NCBI RefSeq assembly: GCF_007954365.1
Contig: NZ_VOLO01000005.1
Coordinates: 121,205-185,204 of the forward strand
From: Frigoribacterium sp. ACAM 257
GTDB lineage: Bacteria; Actinomycetota; Actinomycetes; Actinomycetales; Microbacteriaceae
DNA length: 64,000 nucleotides
Direction of reading: 5' to 3'
Shown one piece after another: positions 1 through 7,480 of this stretch. Every line of letters starts with the position of its first letter. Positions within the stretch are counted from its first letter, which is position 1. The notes beneath the pieces were generated by a model. It worked only from the letters and a program-made list of their open reading frames with translations, searched no databases and was not told the DNA's origin. Position numbers and translations under genes: made by a program.

Positions 1-208
1 CCGCGCCCTTGGCGGGGGTGACGAGGTTGACCTTCACGCCGGGCTTGGCGATGCCGCCCGACCAGGCCTTCTGCACCGCAGTGCAGTTGGCGTAGGTCTT
101 CGCAGCCGTGGTCGCGGCGTGGGCCTGGCTGCCGCCTCCGAGCAGGGACGCGACGACGACGCCGGCCGCGAGGAGCCCGAGCTGCGTGCGGGCGATGGTT
201 CCGGCCAT
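1..208 (-). CDS. secreted Excalibur-like protein, N-terminal part
   Basis: The reading frame starts with ATG at 208 and runs off the left edge, so only about 69 residues are visible. The first 31 or so residues form a signal peptide: MAGTIARTQ, then a Leu/Ala/Val stretch ending in an A-H-A-A cleavage-like site. The following segment, with KTYANCTAVQKAW, resembles the start of the Excalibur calcium-binding domain of secreted actinobacterial proteins. The diagnostic DxDxDGxxCE end of that domain lies outside the window, so the family call rests on the N-terminal half only. A GAGAGGAC stretch about 8 bases before ATG could serve as ribosome binding site. No partner gene is visible; the downstream gene is an independent membrane protein on the same strand. 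Confidence 0.6.
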   Translation of the reverse strand, partial: MAGTIARTQLGLLAAGVVVASLLGGGSQAHAATTAAKTYANCTAVQKAWSGGIAKPGVKVNLVTPAKGA

Positions 209-359
209 GGTGGGTGTCCTCTCGAGGGCGCCGTCTGACGTCCGGCTCCGATCCAAGCCGCCGCGCGCCTCCTGCACGACCCCCAGAGCGAGCGCCCCTC
301 GCACGGGGCTCAGAGGCGCGGTGCGGCTGAGGGGGGCAGCCCCTGGCGCGCGGGCCAGC

Positions 360-2345
360 TCAGCCGCGGCTGCGGGCCAGTGCCTCGAGCTGCTCGTTGT
401 AGGCGGTCAGCTCGGCGTCGCCGTCGCGGTCGGCCTGACGGTCCTTGCGCTTGGCCTCGCGGCCGTCGCTGCGGCTCCACATGATCGCGACGATGATCGC
501 CATCGTGACGGTCGGGATCTCCCCGACGCTCCAGGCGATGCCGCCGGCGGCGTACTGGTCCTCCATCGGCGTCGGGCCCCAGGTCCGTCCCATCGCGCCG
601 TACCAGTCGGCCAGGAACAACCCGGTCGCCGTCATGATCCCGATGCCGAAGAACGCGTGGAACCCCATGGTCGCCAGCAGCACGACGAGCCGCATCGGGT
701 ACGGCAGGCGCCCCTTCACCGGGTCGATGCCGATCATCGACTGCACGAAGAGGTACCCGACGATCAAGAAGTGCACGATCATCCAGTAGTGGCCGAGGTG
801 CGTCGTCGTCGCCCAGCTGAACAGCGACGTGTAGTAGAAGACGAAGAGCGATCCGGCGAAGAGCACGGCGGCGACGATCGGGTTGCTGATGACGTGCGCG
901 TAGCCGGAGTGCACGAGGATCATGATCCACTCGCGCGGCCCCCGGGTGCCGTCCGTCCGCTTGCGGATCGCCCGCAGCGCCAGTGTCGCCGGGGCGCCGG
1001 GCACCAGCAGCAGCGGGATCACCATGCCGAGCACCATGTGCGACAGCATGTGCGCGCTGAAGAGGTAGGGCTCGTAGACGTTCGGGGCGCCGCTCGTGAC
1101 GTAGAACAGCACGAGCAGGCCGGCGATCCAGGAGGCGGTGCGTCCGAGCGACCACTGGTCGCCACGGCGTCGCAGCCGCACGACGCCCGCGACGTAGAAG
1201 AAGATCCCGAAGGCGCAGACGAGCGCCCAGAGCAGGTCGACGTTCCACTCCGTCAGGTACCGGATCGGCGTCAGCTCACGAGGCAGCGCCTCCTCCGTGA
1301 GGATCTCCGCCGGCGACGGCGCGGCCAGGTCGCTGGCAGCCACCTCCTCGACCGGTGTCGCCGTGCGGGCGAGCGCCGACGCGACGCCGGAGGCCAGGCC
1401 CATGAAGGCCAGCTCGGCCGTCACGAACCACCAGAAGAACCGGGCGGTCCTCGCCGGGTGCGTCTCCATCCGCCGGACCAGGTACTGCCGCTGCACGACG
1501 CCGAACAGCCCGAGCGCGACGAGCGCGAAGGTCTTGACCAGCACGAGCACGCCGTAGCCCGTCGACAGCGCGGCCCAGTCGCCGATGCGCAGCGCCGCGC
1601 TGCCGACGCCCGAGACGGCGACGACGACGAAGCAGATGATCGCGAGGGTCGAGTAGCGCGCCAGGACGACGCTGATCCGGCCCTTCTCGAGCGTGCTCCG
1701 CAGGAGGACGAGCGCGACGAGGCCGCCGAGCCAGACGGAGGCGCCCTCGAGGTGCAGCGCGAGGTCGGTGACGGCGGCGTCGTGGCCGCTCGAGCCGGCG
1801 GCGTGACCCTGCTGGGCCAGGGGGATGAGCCCGCCGCCCGCGAGCACGGTGAGGGCGACGAGCGCCCAGATGTTGCGCAGCACGAAGCTGAGCACCGTGA
1901 CCGCCGCGGCGATCAAGGTGGTGATGAGCCAGGCCCGGCCCAGCTCGGTGTCGGTGAGGAAGAAGGCGAGGGTACGGCCGAACTGCTCGTCGAGGGTGAC
2001 GGGCACGTTGGCGACGCTGAGGAACGTGAAGAAGCTGGTGGCCGCGGAGGCGACGGTCCAGAACCCGGCAGCGCCCGCCGCGATGTCCATGGCCCGCTCG
2101 AACTCGGGTCGGTCGCGCGAGAGGGCGAAGCAGGTGAGGAACAACGTTCCGATGGTGACGGCCGCGCCGATGTTGCCGAGCATCTTGGCCATCGGCAGCC
2201 CGTAGCGCACGACCTGGCCGGGGTCGACGACGAGCGGCGCGTCGGCGGCGCCGCCGAACTTCAGGGCGGCGACGAGGGCCGCGAACGCGACGACCACGAG
2301 CAGTGCGGGCCCGGCCGTGCGAGAGAGTCTGGGCATCGCTCCCAT
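360..2345 (-). CDS. CopD/CtaG-like copper resistance and cytochrome oxidase assembly membrane protein
   Basis: A polytopic membrane protein of about 661 residues. The N-terminal half has the helices and spacing of the CopD copper-resistance family. The C-terminal half resembles the caa3-type CtaG/cytochrome c oxidase assembly family, with histidines in HMLSHMVLGM and in the HLGHYWMIVHF and MGFHAFFGI segments that could bind copper. This fused layout is common in actinobacteria and is thought to handle copper for oxidase assembly in the plasma membrane; that role comes from the family, not this sequence. ATG at 2345 (MGAMPRLSRT) was chosen. An alternative ATG at 2336 is equally possible, and no strong ribosome binding site decides. 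The frame stays open further upstream into the 93-bp repeat, but that part is not protein-like. Confidence 0.85.
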   Translation of the reverse strand: MGAMPRLSRTAGPALLVVVAFAALVAALKFGGAADAPLVVDPGQVVRYGLPMAKMLGNIGAAVTIGTLFLTCFALSRDRPEFERAMDIAAGAAGFWTVASAATSFFTFLSVANVPVTLDEQFGRTLAFFLTDTELGRAWLITTLIAAAVTVLSFVLRNIWALVALTVLAGGGLIPLAQQGHAAGSSGHDAAVTDLALHLEGASVWLGGLVALVLLRSTLEKGRISVVLARYSTLAIICFVVVAVSGVGSAALRIGDWAALSTGYGVLVLVKTFALVALGLFGVVQRQYLVRRMETHPARTARFFWWFVTAELAFMGLASGVASALARTATPVEEVAASDLAAPSPAEILTEEALPRELTPIRYLTEWNVDLLWALVCAFGIFFYVAGVVRLRRRGDQWSLGRTASWIAGLLVLFYVTSGAPNVYEPYLFSAHMLSHMVLGMVIPLLLVPGAPATLALRAIRKRTDGTRGPREWIMILVHSGYAHVISNPIVAAVLFAGSLFVFYYTSLFSWATTTHLGHYWMIVHFLIVGYLFVQSMIGIDPVKGRLPYPMRLVVLLATMGFHAFFGIGIMTATGLFLADWYGAMGRTWGPTPMEDQYAAGGIAWSVGEIPTVTMAIIVAIMWSRSDGREAKRKDRQADRDGDAELTAYNEQLEALARSRG

Positions 2346-2411
2346 GGTAGGTCGCCGCGACTGGGAGCGGGAGCGGACCGCTCGCCCCCGAGCGACCTCC
2401 TCCTCCTCCTC

Positions 2412-2504
2412 ATTCAGGAAGATCGGACCTGAGCCGCGCGAGCGGGGGAGGCGGAGTCCTGACTCGTGCACCGATCAGGAACTACGGATGGCGAGTTCCT
2501 GAAT
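2412..2504. repeat. 93-bp dispersed palindromic repeat, copy 1
   Basis: A 93-bp element bounded by ATTCAGGAA and its inverse TTCCTGAAT. Internal CCTGA/TCAGG words are repeated in both orientations. A second copy of exactly the same length lies at 48888-48980, sharing blocks such as GGGGGAG, AGTCCTGA and TCGTGCAC. Both copies sit between a minus-strand gene start and a minus-strand gene end, and both are followed by a short hexanucleotide array. No protein is convincingly encoded. It most resembles a MITE/REP-like intergenic element. Confidence 0.75.
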
Positions 2505-2507
2505 GCT

Positions 2508-2581
<74 letters not shown>

Positions 2582-2613
2582 GCCGCTGCCCGCACAGAGC
2601 CCGGGCATGCAGA

Positions 2614-2643
2614 AGAGGGCGGCGACCGAAGTCGCCGCCCTCT
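2614..2643 (-). terminator. terminator of the HU gene
   Basis: Perfect 13-bp stem AGAGGGCGGCGAC / GTCGCCGCCCTCT with a 4-base loop, 28 bases after the HU stop codon on the minus strand. A short pyrimidine run (TCTTCT) follows on that strand. Confidence 0.8.
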
Positions 2644-2670
2644 CCCGGGTGCTTCGTGAGAAGCGGAGGA

Positions 2671-2958
2671 CTACTTGACCGCAGCCTTGAGCTTGCTGCC
2701 GGCGCTGACCTTGACCGAGTCGCTCGCGGCGATCTCGAGGGCCTCGCCCGTCTGCGGGTTGCGACCCGTGCGAGCGGCGCGGTGCGTCTTCTCGAAGGCG
2801 ATCCACCCGGGGATGGTGACCTTCGTGCCGTCGGCGACCGACTTCGACACGACGGAGAAGAAAGCGTCGACGACGCCGCTGACGGCGGCCTGGCTCTGGC
2901 CGGACTCGGAAGCGACAGCTGCGACGAGCTCGGTGCGGTTCAGTGACTTGTCAGCCAT
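2671..2958 (-). CDS. hup: HU-family nucleoid DNA-binding protein
   Basis: A 95-residue histone-like HU protein that bends and compacts DNA as a dimer. The N-terminal helices begin MADKSLNRTELVAAVA. The core has the family signature around GWIAFEKTHRAARTGRNPQTGE, which forms the DNA-gripping arm. The length matches a short HU rather than the long Lys/Ala-tailed HupB of mycobacteria. GGAGGA lies 6-7 bases before ATG. A strong hairpin terminator follows, so the gene is probably monocistronic. Its promoter should lie in 2959-3100, but no confident -35/-10 pair was found. Confidence 0.95.
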   Translation of the reverse strand: MADKSLNRTELVAAVASESGQSQAAVSGVVDAFFSVVSKSVADGTKVTIPGWIAFEKTHRAARTGRNPQTGEALEIAASDSVKVSAGSKLKAAVK

Positions 2959-3101
2959 GTGGTGTCCTCCTCGGACTTCGTTCGGTGAGACATGACACGG
3001 CGTTCACCGTGCCTGTTCGGATCAGTCTGCAGAGCCGAGGGCCCTGTGCCTGTGTGGTTCAGACCCGGTGCCGCAGCCCCGGACCATCTAGCTCGATCCT
3101 G

Positions 3102-3126
3102 GAGCCGAGGCCCCGGGAAACGGCTC
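3102..3126 (-). terminator. possible weak terminator after rpsN
   Basis: A 6-bp stem GAGCCG/CGGCTC with a 13-base loop lies 5 bases beyond the S14 stop codon on the minus strand. It lacks a U-tract and is short, so it is only a candidate. Confidence 0.3.
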
Positions 3127-3130
3127 GAAC

Positions 3131-3436
3131 CTACCAGGAAGACTTCGTGATGCCCGGAAGCTCACCACGGTGCGCCATGTCACGGAAGCGCACGCGGCTG
3201 ATGCCGTACTCCTTGAGGTGGCCACGGGGGCGACCGTCGATGGCGTCGCGGTTGCGCAGACGGACCGGCGACGCGTCGCGCGGCAGCTTCTGCAGGCCGA
3301 GGCGAGCGGCCTCGCGGCTCTCGTCGGTGCCGGCCGGGTCGACGAGGGCCTTCTTCAGCTCGAGGCGCTTCTCGGCGTAGCGCGCGACGATGACGGCGCG
3401 CTGGTCGTTCTTGGCGATCTTGCTCTTCTTGGCCAT
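3131..3436 (-). CDS. rpsN: 30S ribosomal protein S14, zinc-free type
   Basis: 101 residues starting [12 protein letters not shown] and ending [12 protein letters not shown]. This is the long S14 form that lacks the two CxxC zinc-binding pairs of the short form. S14 binds 16S rRNA in the head of the small subunit. It is the last gene of rpmB-rpmG-rpsN, transcribed right to left, only 2 bases after rpmG. In actinobacteria this cysteine-less set is the alternative used when zinc is short. The neighbouring zur and znu genes fit that idea, although no Zur box was seen at this operon. Confidence 0.95.
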   Translation of the reverse strand: MAKKSKIAKNDQRAVIVARYAEKRLELKKALVDPAGTDESREAARLGLQKLPRDASPVRLRNRDAIDGRPRGHLKEYGISRVRFRDMAHRGELPGITKSSW

Positions 3437-3438
3437 GC

Positions 3439-3606
3439 TTAGCGCTCCTCGCGGAATTCGACGTGCTTGCGGATGACCGGGTCGTACTTCTTGAGAACCA
3501 GGCGGTCGGGGTTGTTGCGACGGTTCTTCTTGGTCACGTACGTGAAACCGGTGCCCGCCGTCGAGCGGAGCTTGATGATGGGACGGACGTCCTGCTGACG
3601 AGCCAT
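3439..3606 (-). CDS. rpmG: 50S ribosomal protein L33, zinc-free type
   Basis: 55 residues, [20 protein letters not shown] onward, without any cysteine. It is therefore the C-minus form that does not need zinc. Its ATG overlaps the stop codon of rpmB by one base (TAATG), which suggests translational coupling. The downstream neighbour is rpsN. It is a structural component of the large subunit near the E site. Confidence 0.95.
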   Translation of the reverse strand: MARQQDVRPIIKLRSTAGTGFTYVTKKNRRNNPDRLVLKKYDPVIRKHVEFREER

Positions 3607-3842
3607 TAGATCTTCTCCCCACGAGCGAGCAGGTCCTTGACGACCGACTCGATGCCACGAGCATCGATGACCTTGATGCCCTTGGCGCTGAGCTGGAGGG
3701 TCACCTTCCGGCGCAGCGACGGCACGTAGTACGTCTTCTTCTGAATGTTCGGGTCGAAACGACGCTTGGTGCGTCGGTGCGAGTGCGAGATGTTGTGGCC
3801 GAAACCAGGAATGGCTCCGGTCACCTGGCAGGTTGCTGCCAT
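3606..3842 (-). CDS. rpmB: 50S ribosomal protein L28, cysteine-poor type
   Basis: 78 residues beginning [25 protein letters not shown], typical of L28. Only one cysteine is present, so the paired CxxC zinc motif of the C-plus paralogue is absent. It is the first gene of the rpmB-rpmG-rpsN operon, with GGAGGAAA 4-5 bases before ATG. A likely promoter lies about 160 bases upstream, giving a long leader. The operon sits directly beside zur, a common arrangement for zinc-sparing ribosomal proteins. Confidence 0.95.
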   Translation of the reverse strand: MAATCQVTGAIPGFGHNISHSHRRTKRRFDPNIQKKTYYVPSLRRKVTLQLSAKGIKVIDARGIESVVKDLLARGEKI

Positions 3843-4001
3843 GATTTCCTCCGTAGGTACCGTAGGAACTCGCCGCCCGTGGACGGCGACCCCTACCCAA
3901 GGTCACTTGTCGGCGCGCGTCGCCCCGCTCGGTCCGCATGACGGGCCGTGGTGCTCGGGGGTCGGTGCACATGGGCGCAGAGAGCGCCCAACCAAAGAAC
4001 G

Positions 4002-4031
4002 AGCTTACGCGACACGCCCGACCCGGGTCAA
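4002..4031 (-). promoter_or_regulatory. putative promoter of rpmB-rpmG-rpsN
   Basis: On the minus strand TTGACC (4031-4026) and TAAGCT (4007-4002) are separated by 18 bases, close to the vegetative consensus. Transcription would start near 3995 and give a leader of about 150 bases before rpmB. No AT-rich Zur-like palindrome overlaps it. Confidence 0.5.
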
Positions 4032-4100
4032 CTGCGACCCCGCTGGTAATTCAGGCCGAGACCGCAGGAGGCGCGAGGCCGAGATCGCAGGAGGCGCGGC

Positions 4101-4538
4101 TCAGTCGGCCGCCCCGCCGCGCGTCACGGCAGGGTCGCGTCCCGCGGCCTTCTCCGCCGTGCACGCCGCGCAGGTCCCGAACACGTCGACGATGTGCTGT
4201 GCCTCGGTGAAGCCGTGCTGCGCGGCGACCTGTCGGGCCCAGGTCTCGACGGCGTCGGCCTCGATCTCGACCGTGGTGCCGCAGGTGCGGCAGATCAGGT
4301 GGTGGTGGTGGGTGCCCGGCGTGCAGGCGCGGTAGAGGCTCTCGCCCTCCTGCTGCAGCGAGTCGGCGGCACCGTCGGTGGCGAGGTCCGAGAGCGCGCG
4401 GTAGACGGTGGCGAGCCCGATGGGCGAGCCCGTGTCGCGCAGCTGGCCGTGCAGCGACTGGGCGCTGACGAAGCCCTCCGAGCGGCCGAGCGCCTCGCGC
4501 ACGGCCTCGCGCTGCCAGGTGTTCCGCTTCGCTACCAC
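4101..4538 (-). CDS. zur: Fur-family zinc uptake regulator Zur
   Basis: 145 residues with the Fur fold: an N-terminal winged helix (about 5-80, with IGLATVYRALSDL as recognition region) and a C-terminal dimer/metal domain. The latter contains a HHHHLICRTCG metal cluster and the structural zinc pair CAAC near 123-126. It represses zinc uptake genes when loaded with zinc. The assignment as Zur rather than Fur rests on context: znuABC immediately upstream on the same strand with a Zur box before znuA, and zinc-free ribosomal proteins on the other side. It starts with GTG at 4538, with GGAGGT 5 bases upstream. It is the last gene of the znuA-znuC-znuB-zur run, 45 bases after znuB. Confidence 0.88.
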   Translation of the reverse strand: MVAKRNTWQREAVREALGRSEGFVSAQSLHGQLRDTGSPIGLATVYRALSDLATDGAADSLQQEGESLYRACTPGTHHHHLICRTCGTTVEIEADAVETWARQVAAQHGFTEAQHIVDVFGTCAACTAEKAAGRDPAVTRGGAAD

Positions 4539-4583
4539 TGCGCACCTCCGTGCATCGCTCGTGCTCGTGCAGGTCCCGCCACG

Positions 4584-5483
4584 TCAGGCCTCCTTCGTCG
4601 TCGTCGAGGGTACCGGGGCGTCCTGTGGTCGCCTGGGGGCGCCTCCTCGGCGGTCGCGTCGCCCGCCGACGACGCGGCAGACGAGCCAGATCAAGAACGA
4701 GATGGTGGTGACGTAGGGGCTGATCGGCAGCCCGCCGCCCAGTGCGAGCAGGATGCCGCCCACCACCGACACCACCGCGAACACGACGCTGAGCACCGGC
4801 ACGAGCCGCGGGTCGACGGTGAGTCGCAGAGCTGCCGCCGCCGGGGTGACCAGCAGCGCGAGCACGAGCAGGGCGCCCACGATCTGCACCGAGACCGCCA
4901 CCGCGAGGCCGAGCACGAGCATGAAGACGAGGCCGAGCGCCCGCACCGGGATGCCGGCCGCCGCCGCGACGTCGGGGTCGACGCTGGCGAAGGTCAGCGG
5001 TCGCCAGATCACGAGCAGCACCACGATCACGACGGCCGAGATGGCGACGAGCCAGCCCAGCTGCGGGTTGTCGACCGAGACGATCTGGCCGGTGAGCAGG
5101 CCGAACTTGTTCGCCGACCGTCCGCGGTACAGCGCGAGGAACAGGATGCCCAGGCCGAGCCCGGCCGGCATCAGCACCGCGATGATCGAGTTCCGCTCGC
5201 GCGCCCGCGATCCGAGCAGGCCGATCAGCAGCGCCGCGACGACGCTGCCGACGACCGAGCCGCCCACGACGTTCGCGCCGATCAGCAGGGCCGCCGAGGC
5301 GCCGGCGAACGAGAGCTCGCTGATGCCGTGCACGGCGAACGGCAGGTTGCGGGTGATCACGAACGGCCCGATCAGTCCGCCGACGAGGCCGAGCACGGCG
5401 CCCGCGACGATCGAGTTGCGCACCAGCACGACGAGCTCGCCGAAGTCCTGGAACGAGAACAGCTGGGTCCAGAGGTCGGTCAC
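4584..5483 (-). CDS. znuB: zinc ABC transporter permease ZnuB
   Basis: 299 residues forming an ABC-3 family integral membrane permease with eight or so hydrophobic segments. The family core motif region is at FAVHGISELSFAGASAALLIG. It forms the channel through which the binding protein ZnuA passes metal. It starts with GTG at 5483, overlapping the znuC stop (GTGA), which implies coupled translation. The C-terminal 35 residues are basic then Pro-rich and probably cytoplasmic. Zinc rather than manganese is inferred from the adjacent zur and the Zur box. Confidence 0.9.
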   Translation of the reverse strand: MTDLWTQLFSFQDFGELVVLVRNSIVAGAVLGLVGGLIGPFVITRNLPFAVHGISELSFAGASAALLIGANVVGGSVVGSVVAALLIGLLGSRARERNSIIAVLMPAGLGLGILFLALYRGRSANKFGLLTGQIVSVDNPQLGWLVAISAVVIVVLLVIWRPLTFASVDPDVAAAAGIPVRALGLVFMLVLGLAVAVSVQIVGALLVLALLVTPAAAALRLTVDPRLVPVLSVVFAVVSVVGGILLALGGGLPISPYVTTISFLIWLVCRVVGGRRDRRGGAPRRPQDAPVPSTTTKEA

Positions 5484-6361
5484 CGCACGAGTCCTTCGTC
5501 GTCGTCGTGCTCGTCGGGGTGGTGGTCGTCGTGGCCCTGGCCGCCGACGATCACGATGCGCCCCATGGTGCGCACCACGTCGACGGGCGTGCCGTAGAGC
5601 TCACTGAGCACGGGGGCCTGCAGCACCTCGTCGGGGGTGCCGATGCGGAACCTGCCGCCGGCGAGGTAGAGCACCCGGTCGACGACGTCGAGGATCGGGT
5701 TCACGTCGTGGGTCACGAACACCACGGCCGCTCCGCGGGCGCGTCGCTGCCGGTCGATCAGCTCGGTGACGCCGCGCTGGTGCCGCAGGTCGAGCGAGAT
5801 GAGCGGCTCGTCGCACAGCAGCAGGGCCGGCTCGGCCGCGAGGGCCTGGCCGACGCGGGCGCGCTGCTGCTCGCCGCCCGACAGGCTCGCGACGGGCGCG
5901 GAGGCGAACGAGGAGGCGCCCACCTCGTCGACGAGGGAGTCGATCGTCGCGCGCTCGGCGGCCGACTCACGACGCAGGCCCCACCGGTGCCCGGTGACGC
6001 CGAGGGCGATCATGTCGCGGGTGCGGAGCGGGGTCCCGGCCTCCATCAGGCGTTGCTGCGGCACGTACCCGATGCGGCGGTGGCCGCGGCCCACGGGCCG
6101 GCCGAGGAACTCGAGGGTGCCCTCGGTGAGCTGCTGCTGGCCGAGCACGGCGCGCAGCAGCGTGGTCTTGCCCGCGCCGTTCGGCCCGAGCACGGCGATG
6201 AACTCGCCCGGGGCGACGTCGAGGTCGAGGCCCGACCACAGCGTGCGGTCGCCGAACGAGACGCCCGCGCCGCGAAGGCGCAGCACGGCGTCTCCGCCGC
6301 CCCCGGCCGAGGAGGCGCGGTGGGCGGCGGCGACGGAGGCGTCGGCCGTGCCGGGGGTCAC
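5480..6361 (-). CDS. znuC: zinc ABC transporter ATP-binding protein ZnuC
   Basis: 293 residues from GTG at 6361, which overlaps the znuA stop codon by 4 bases. Walker A is GPNGAGKTT (about 59-67), the signature motif is LSGGEQQRARVGQAL, and Walker B is ALLLCDEPLISLD followed by the H-loop VTHD. It powers uptake with ZnuB. The C-terminus carries an unusual run of His, Asp and Glu (GHDDHHPDEHDDDE), which could bind zinc in the cytoplasm; that is inference. A longer ATG start at 6406 is possible but would overlap znuA by 49 bases. Confidence 0.92.
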   Translation of the reverse strand: MTPGTADASVAAAHRASSAGGGGDAVLRLRGAGVSFGDRTLWSGLDLDVAPGEFIAVLGPNGAGKTTLLRAVLGQQQLTEGTLEFLGRPVGRGHRRIGYVPQQRLMEAGTPLRTRDMIALGVTGHRWGLRRESAAERATIDSLVDEVGASSFASAPVASLSGGEQQRARVGQALAAEPALLLCDEPLISLDLRHQRGVTELIDRQRRARGAAVVFVTHDVNPILDVVDRVLYLAGGRFRIGTPDEVLQAPVLSELYGTPVDVVRTMGRIVIVGGQGHDDHHPDEHDDDEGLVR

Positions 6362-7362
6362 TTGTCGAGCGCCGCCTTGATCGCGTCGATGTTGCTCTGC
6401 TGCCACGAGACGTAATCATCCCCTGTCGGGAGCAGCTCCGTCACCGGGACGATCGCGACGCCGGCCTCGGTCGCCGCCTGCTCGACCTGCTCGGTCTCGG
6501 GGCTGGAGGTCTGCTCGTTGTAGGCGAGGAGGTCGACGCTGCCGTCCGAGAACAGCTTCAGGGTGTCGTTCAGGGCGGCAGGCGACACGTCGTCGCCTTC
6601 CTCGATCGCCTCGGAGAAGTCGGCGGGGGTCACGTTCACGAGGCCCATCGCGTCGAAGAGGTACCCGGGCACGGGCTCGGTGTAGGCGACCGACTCGCCG
6701 TCGTGGGCGGTCTCGATCTCTGCTGCCTGCGCCTCCAGGTCGGCGATCTGCTCGCCGAACGAGGCGGCGTTCGCGGTGAACGTGTCGGCCTGGTCAGGGT
6801 CGACCGAGCCGAGCTCGTCGGCGATCGCGGTGGCGACCGCGGCCATCGAGGGGAGGCTGTAGAAGACGTGCTCGTTGAACTCGCCGTGCTCGTGGTCGTG
6901 CTCGTCGGCGTCGGCCGGCTCGTCGGCGTGCGCCTCGCCCGTCTCGTCGGCGTGCACCTCGTCGGCCTCGAGCCCGCTCACCTCGACGGCGTCGATCACG
7001 GCAGCCTCCGACCCGCTCGCGTCGAGCAGCGTGTGCATGAACTCGTCGTAGCCGCCGCCGTTCTGGACCACGACGTCGGCCCGCGAGACGGCGAGCTGCG
7101 TGCGGGCGTCGGCCTCGAACGAGTGCGGGTCCTGTGAGGGATCGCTGATGACGCTGGTGACGTCGACCGCGTCGCCGCCGACCGTCTTCGCGATGTCGCC
7201 GTAGACGTTCGTCGACGCGACCACGGCGATCGCGCCTCCGTCGTCGGACGACGACCCGGCCGCACCGGGACCGCCGCCCCCGTCGCCCGAGGCGCAGCCG
7301 CTCAGCACCAGCACGGCGGCGGCGGGCAGGGCGAGGAGCGACAGGGCACGCGATGTGGTCAT
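6358..7362 (-). CDS. znuA: zinc ABC transporter substrate-binding lipoprotein ZnuA
   Basis: 334 residues of the cluster A-I metal-binding family. A signal peptide ends in the lipobox LSGC (about 20-23), so the protein is anchored to the membrane outer face. A His/Asp/Glu-rich loop (HADETGEAHADEPADADEHD and onward) near residues 137-165 is the zinc-scavenging loop typical of ZnuA. DPHSFE and EHVFYSLPS carry probable metal-ligand histidines. It is the first gene of znuA-znuC-znuB-zur. A Zur box lies 20 bases upstream of the ATG, so zinc-dependent repression is expected. Confidence 0.93.
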   Translation of the reverse strand: MTTSRALSLLALPAAAVLVLSGCASGDGGGGPGAAGSSSDDGGAIAVVASTNVYGDIAKTVGGDAVDVTSVISDPSQDPHSFEADARTQLAVSRADVVVQNGGGYDEFMHTLLDASGSEAAVIDAVEVSGLEADEVHADETGEAHADEPADADEHDHEHGEFNEHVFYSLPSMAAVATAIADELGSVDPDQADTFTANAASFGEQIADLEAQAAEIETAHDGESVAYTEPVPGYLFDAMGLVNVTPADFSEAIEEGDDVSPAALNDTLKLFSDGSVDLLAYNEQTSSPETEQVEQAATEAGVAIVPVTELLPTGDDYVSWQQSNIDAIKAALDK

Positions 7363-7381
7363 GTCGCCACGCTATTGCTAC

Positions 7382-7396
7382 TGATAATGATTGTCA
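7382..7396 (-). promoter_or_regulatory. Zur operator upstream of znuA
   Basis: TGATAATGATTGTCA is a near-perfect palindrome, TGAYAAT-G-ATTRTCA, matching the actinobacterial Zur box. It is one of the few AT-rich patches in this GC-rich DNA and lies 20 bases before the znuA ATG. It also lies upstream of the divergent histidine kinase gene. Confidence 0.85.
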
Positions 7397-7458
7397 AAAC
7401 AGTGACGCGGGCCGATCGAGAGGGCTCGCCAGGATCAGCCCGGAACGCGCACACCCGC

Positions 7459-7476
7459 AATGTAGTGCTAGACATT
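7459..7476. promoter_or_regulatory. small inverted repeat before the histidine kinase gene
   Basis: AATGT-N8-ACATT lies 4 bases before the ATG of the kinase gene. Its position suggests an operator, possibly for the neighbouring NarL-type response regulator, but the arms are only 5 bp. Confidence 0.25.
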
Positions 7477-7480
7477 CCAC

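Noticed and set aside
2346..2471. An N-terminal extension of the CopD/CtaG protein (MHESGLRLPRSRG...)
   Set aside because: It reads through the 93-bp repeat; a similar peptide arises from the other repeat copy, so it is repeat DNA, not gene.
3843..4100. Zur box upstream of rpmB
   Set aside because: The only AT-rich patch, around GGTAATTCAG near 4054, lacks the palindrome seen before znuA.
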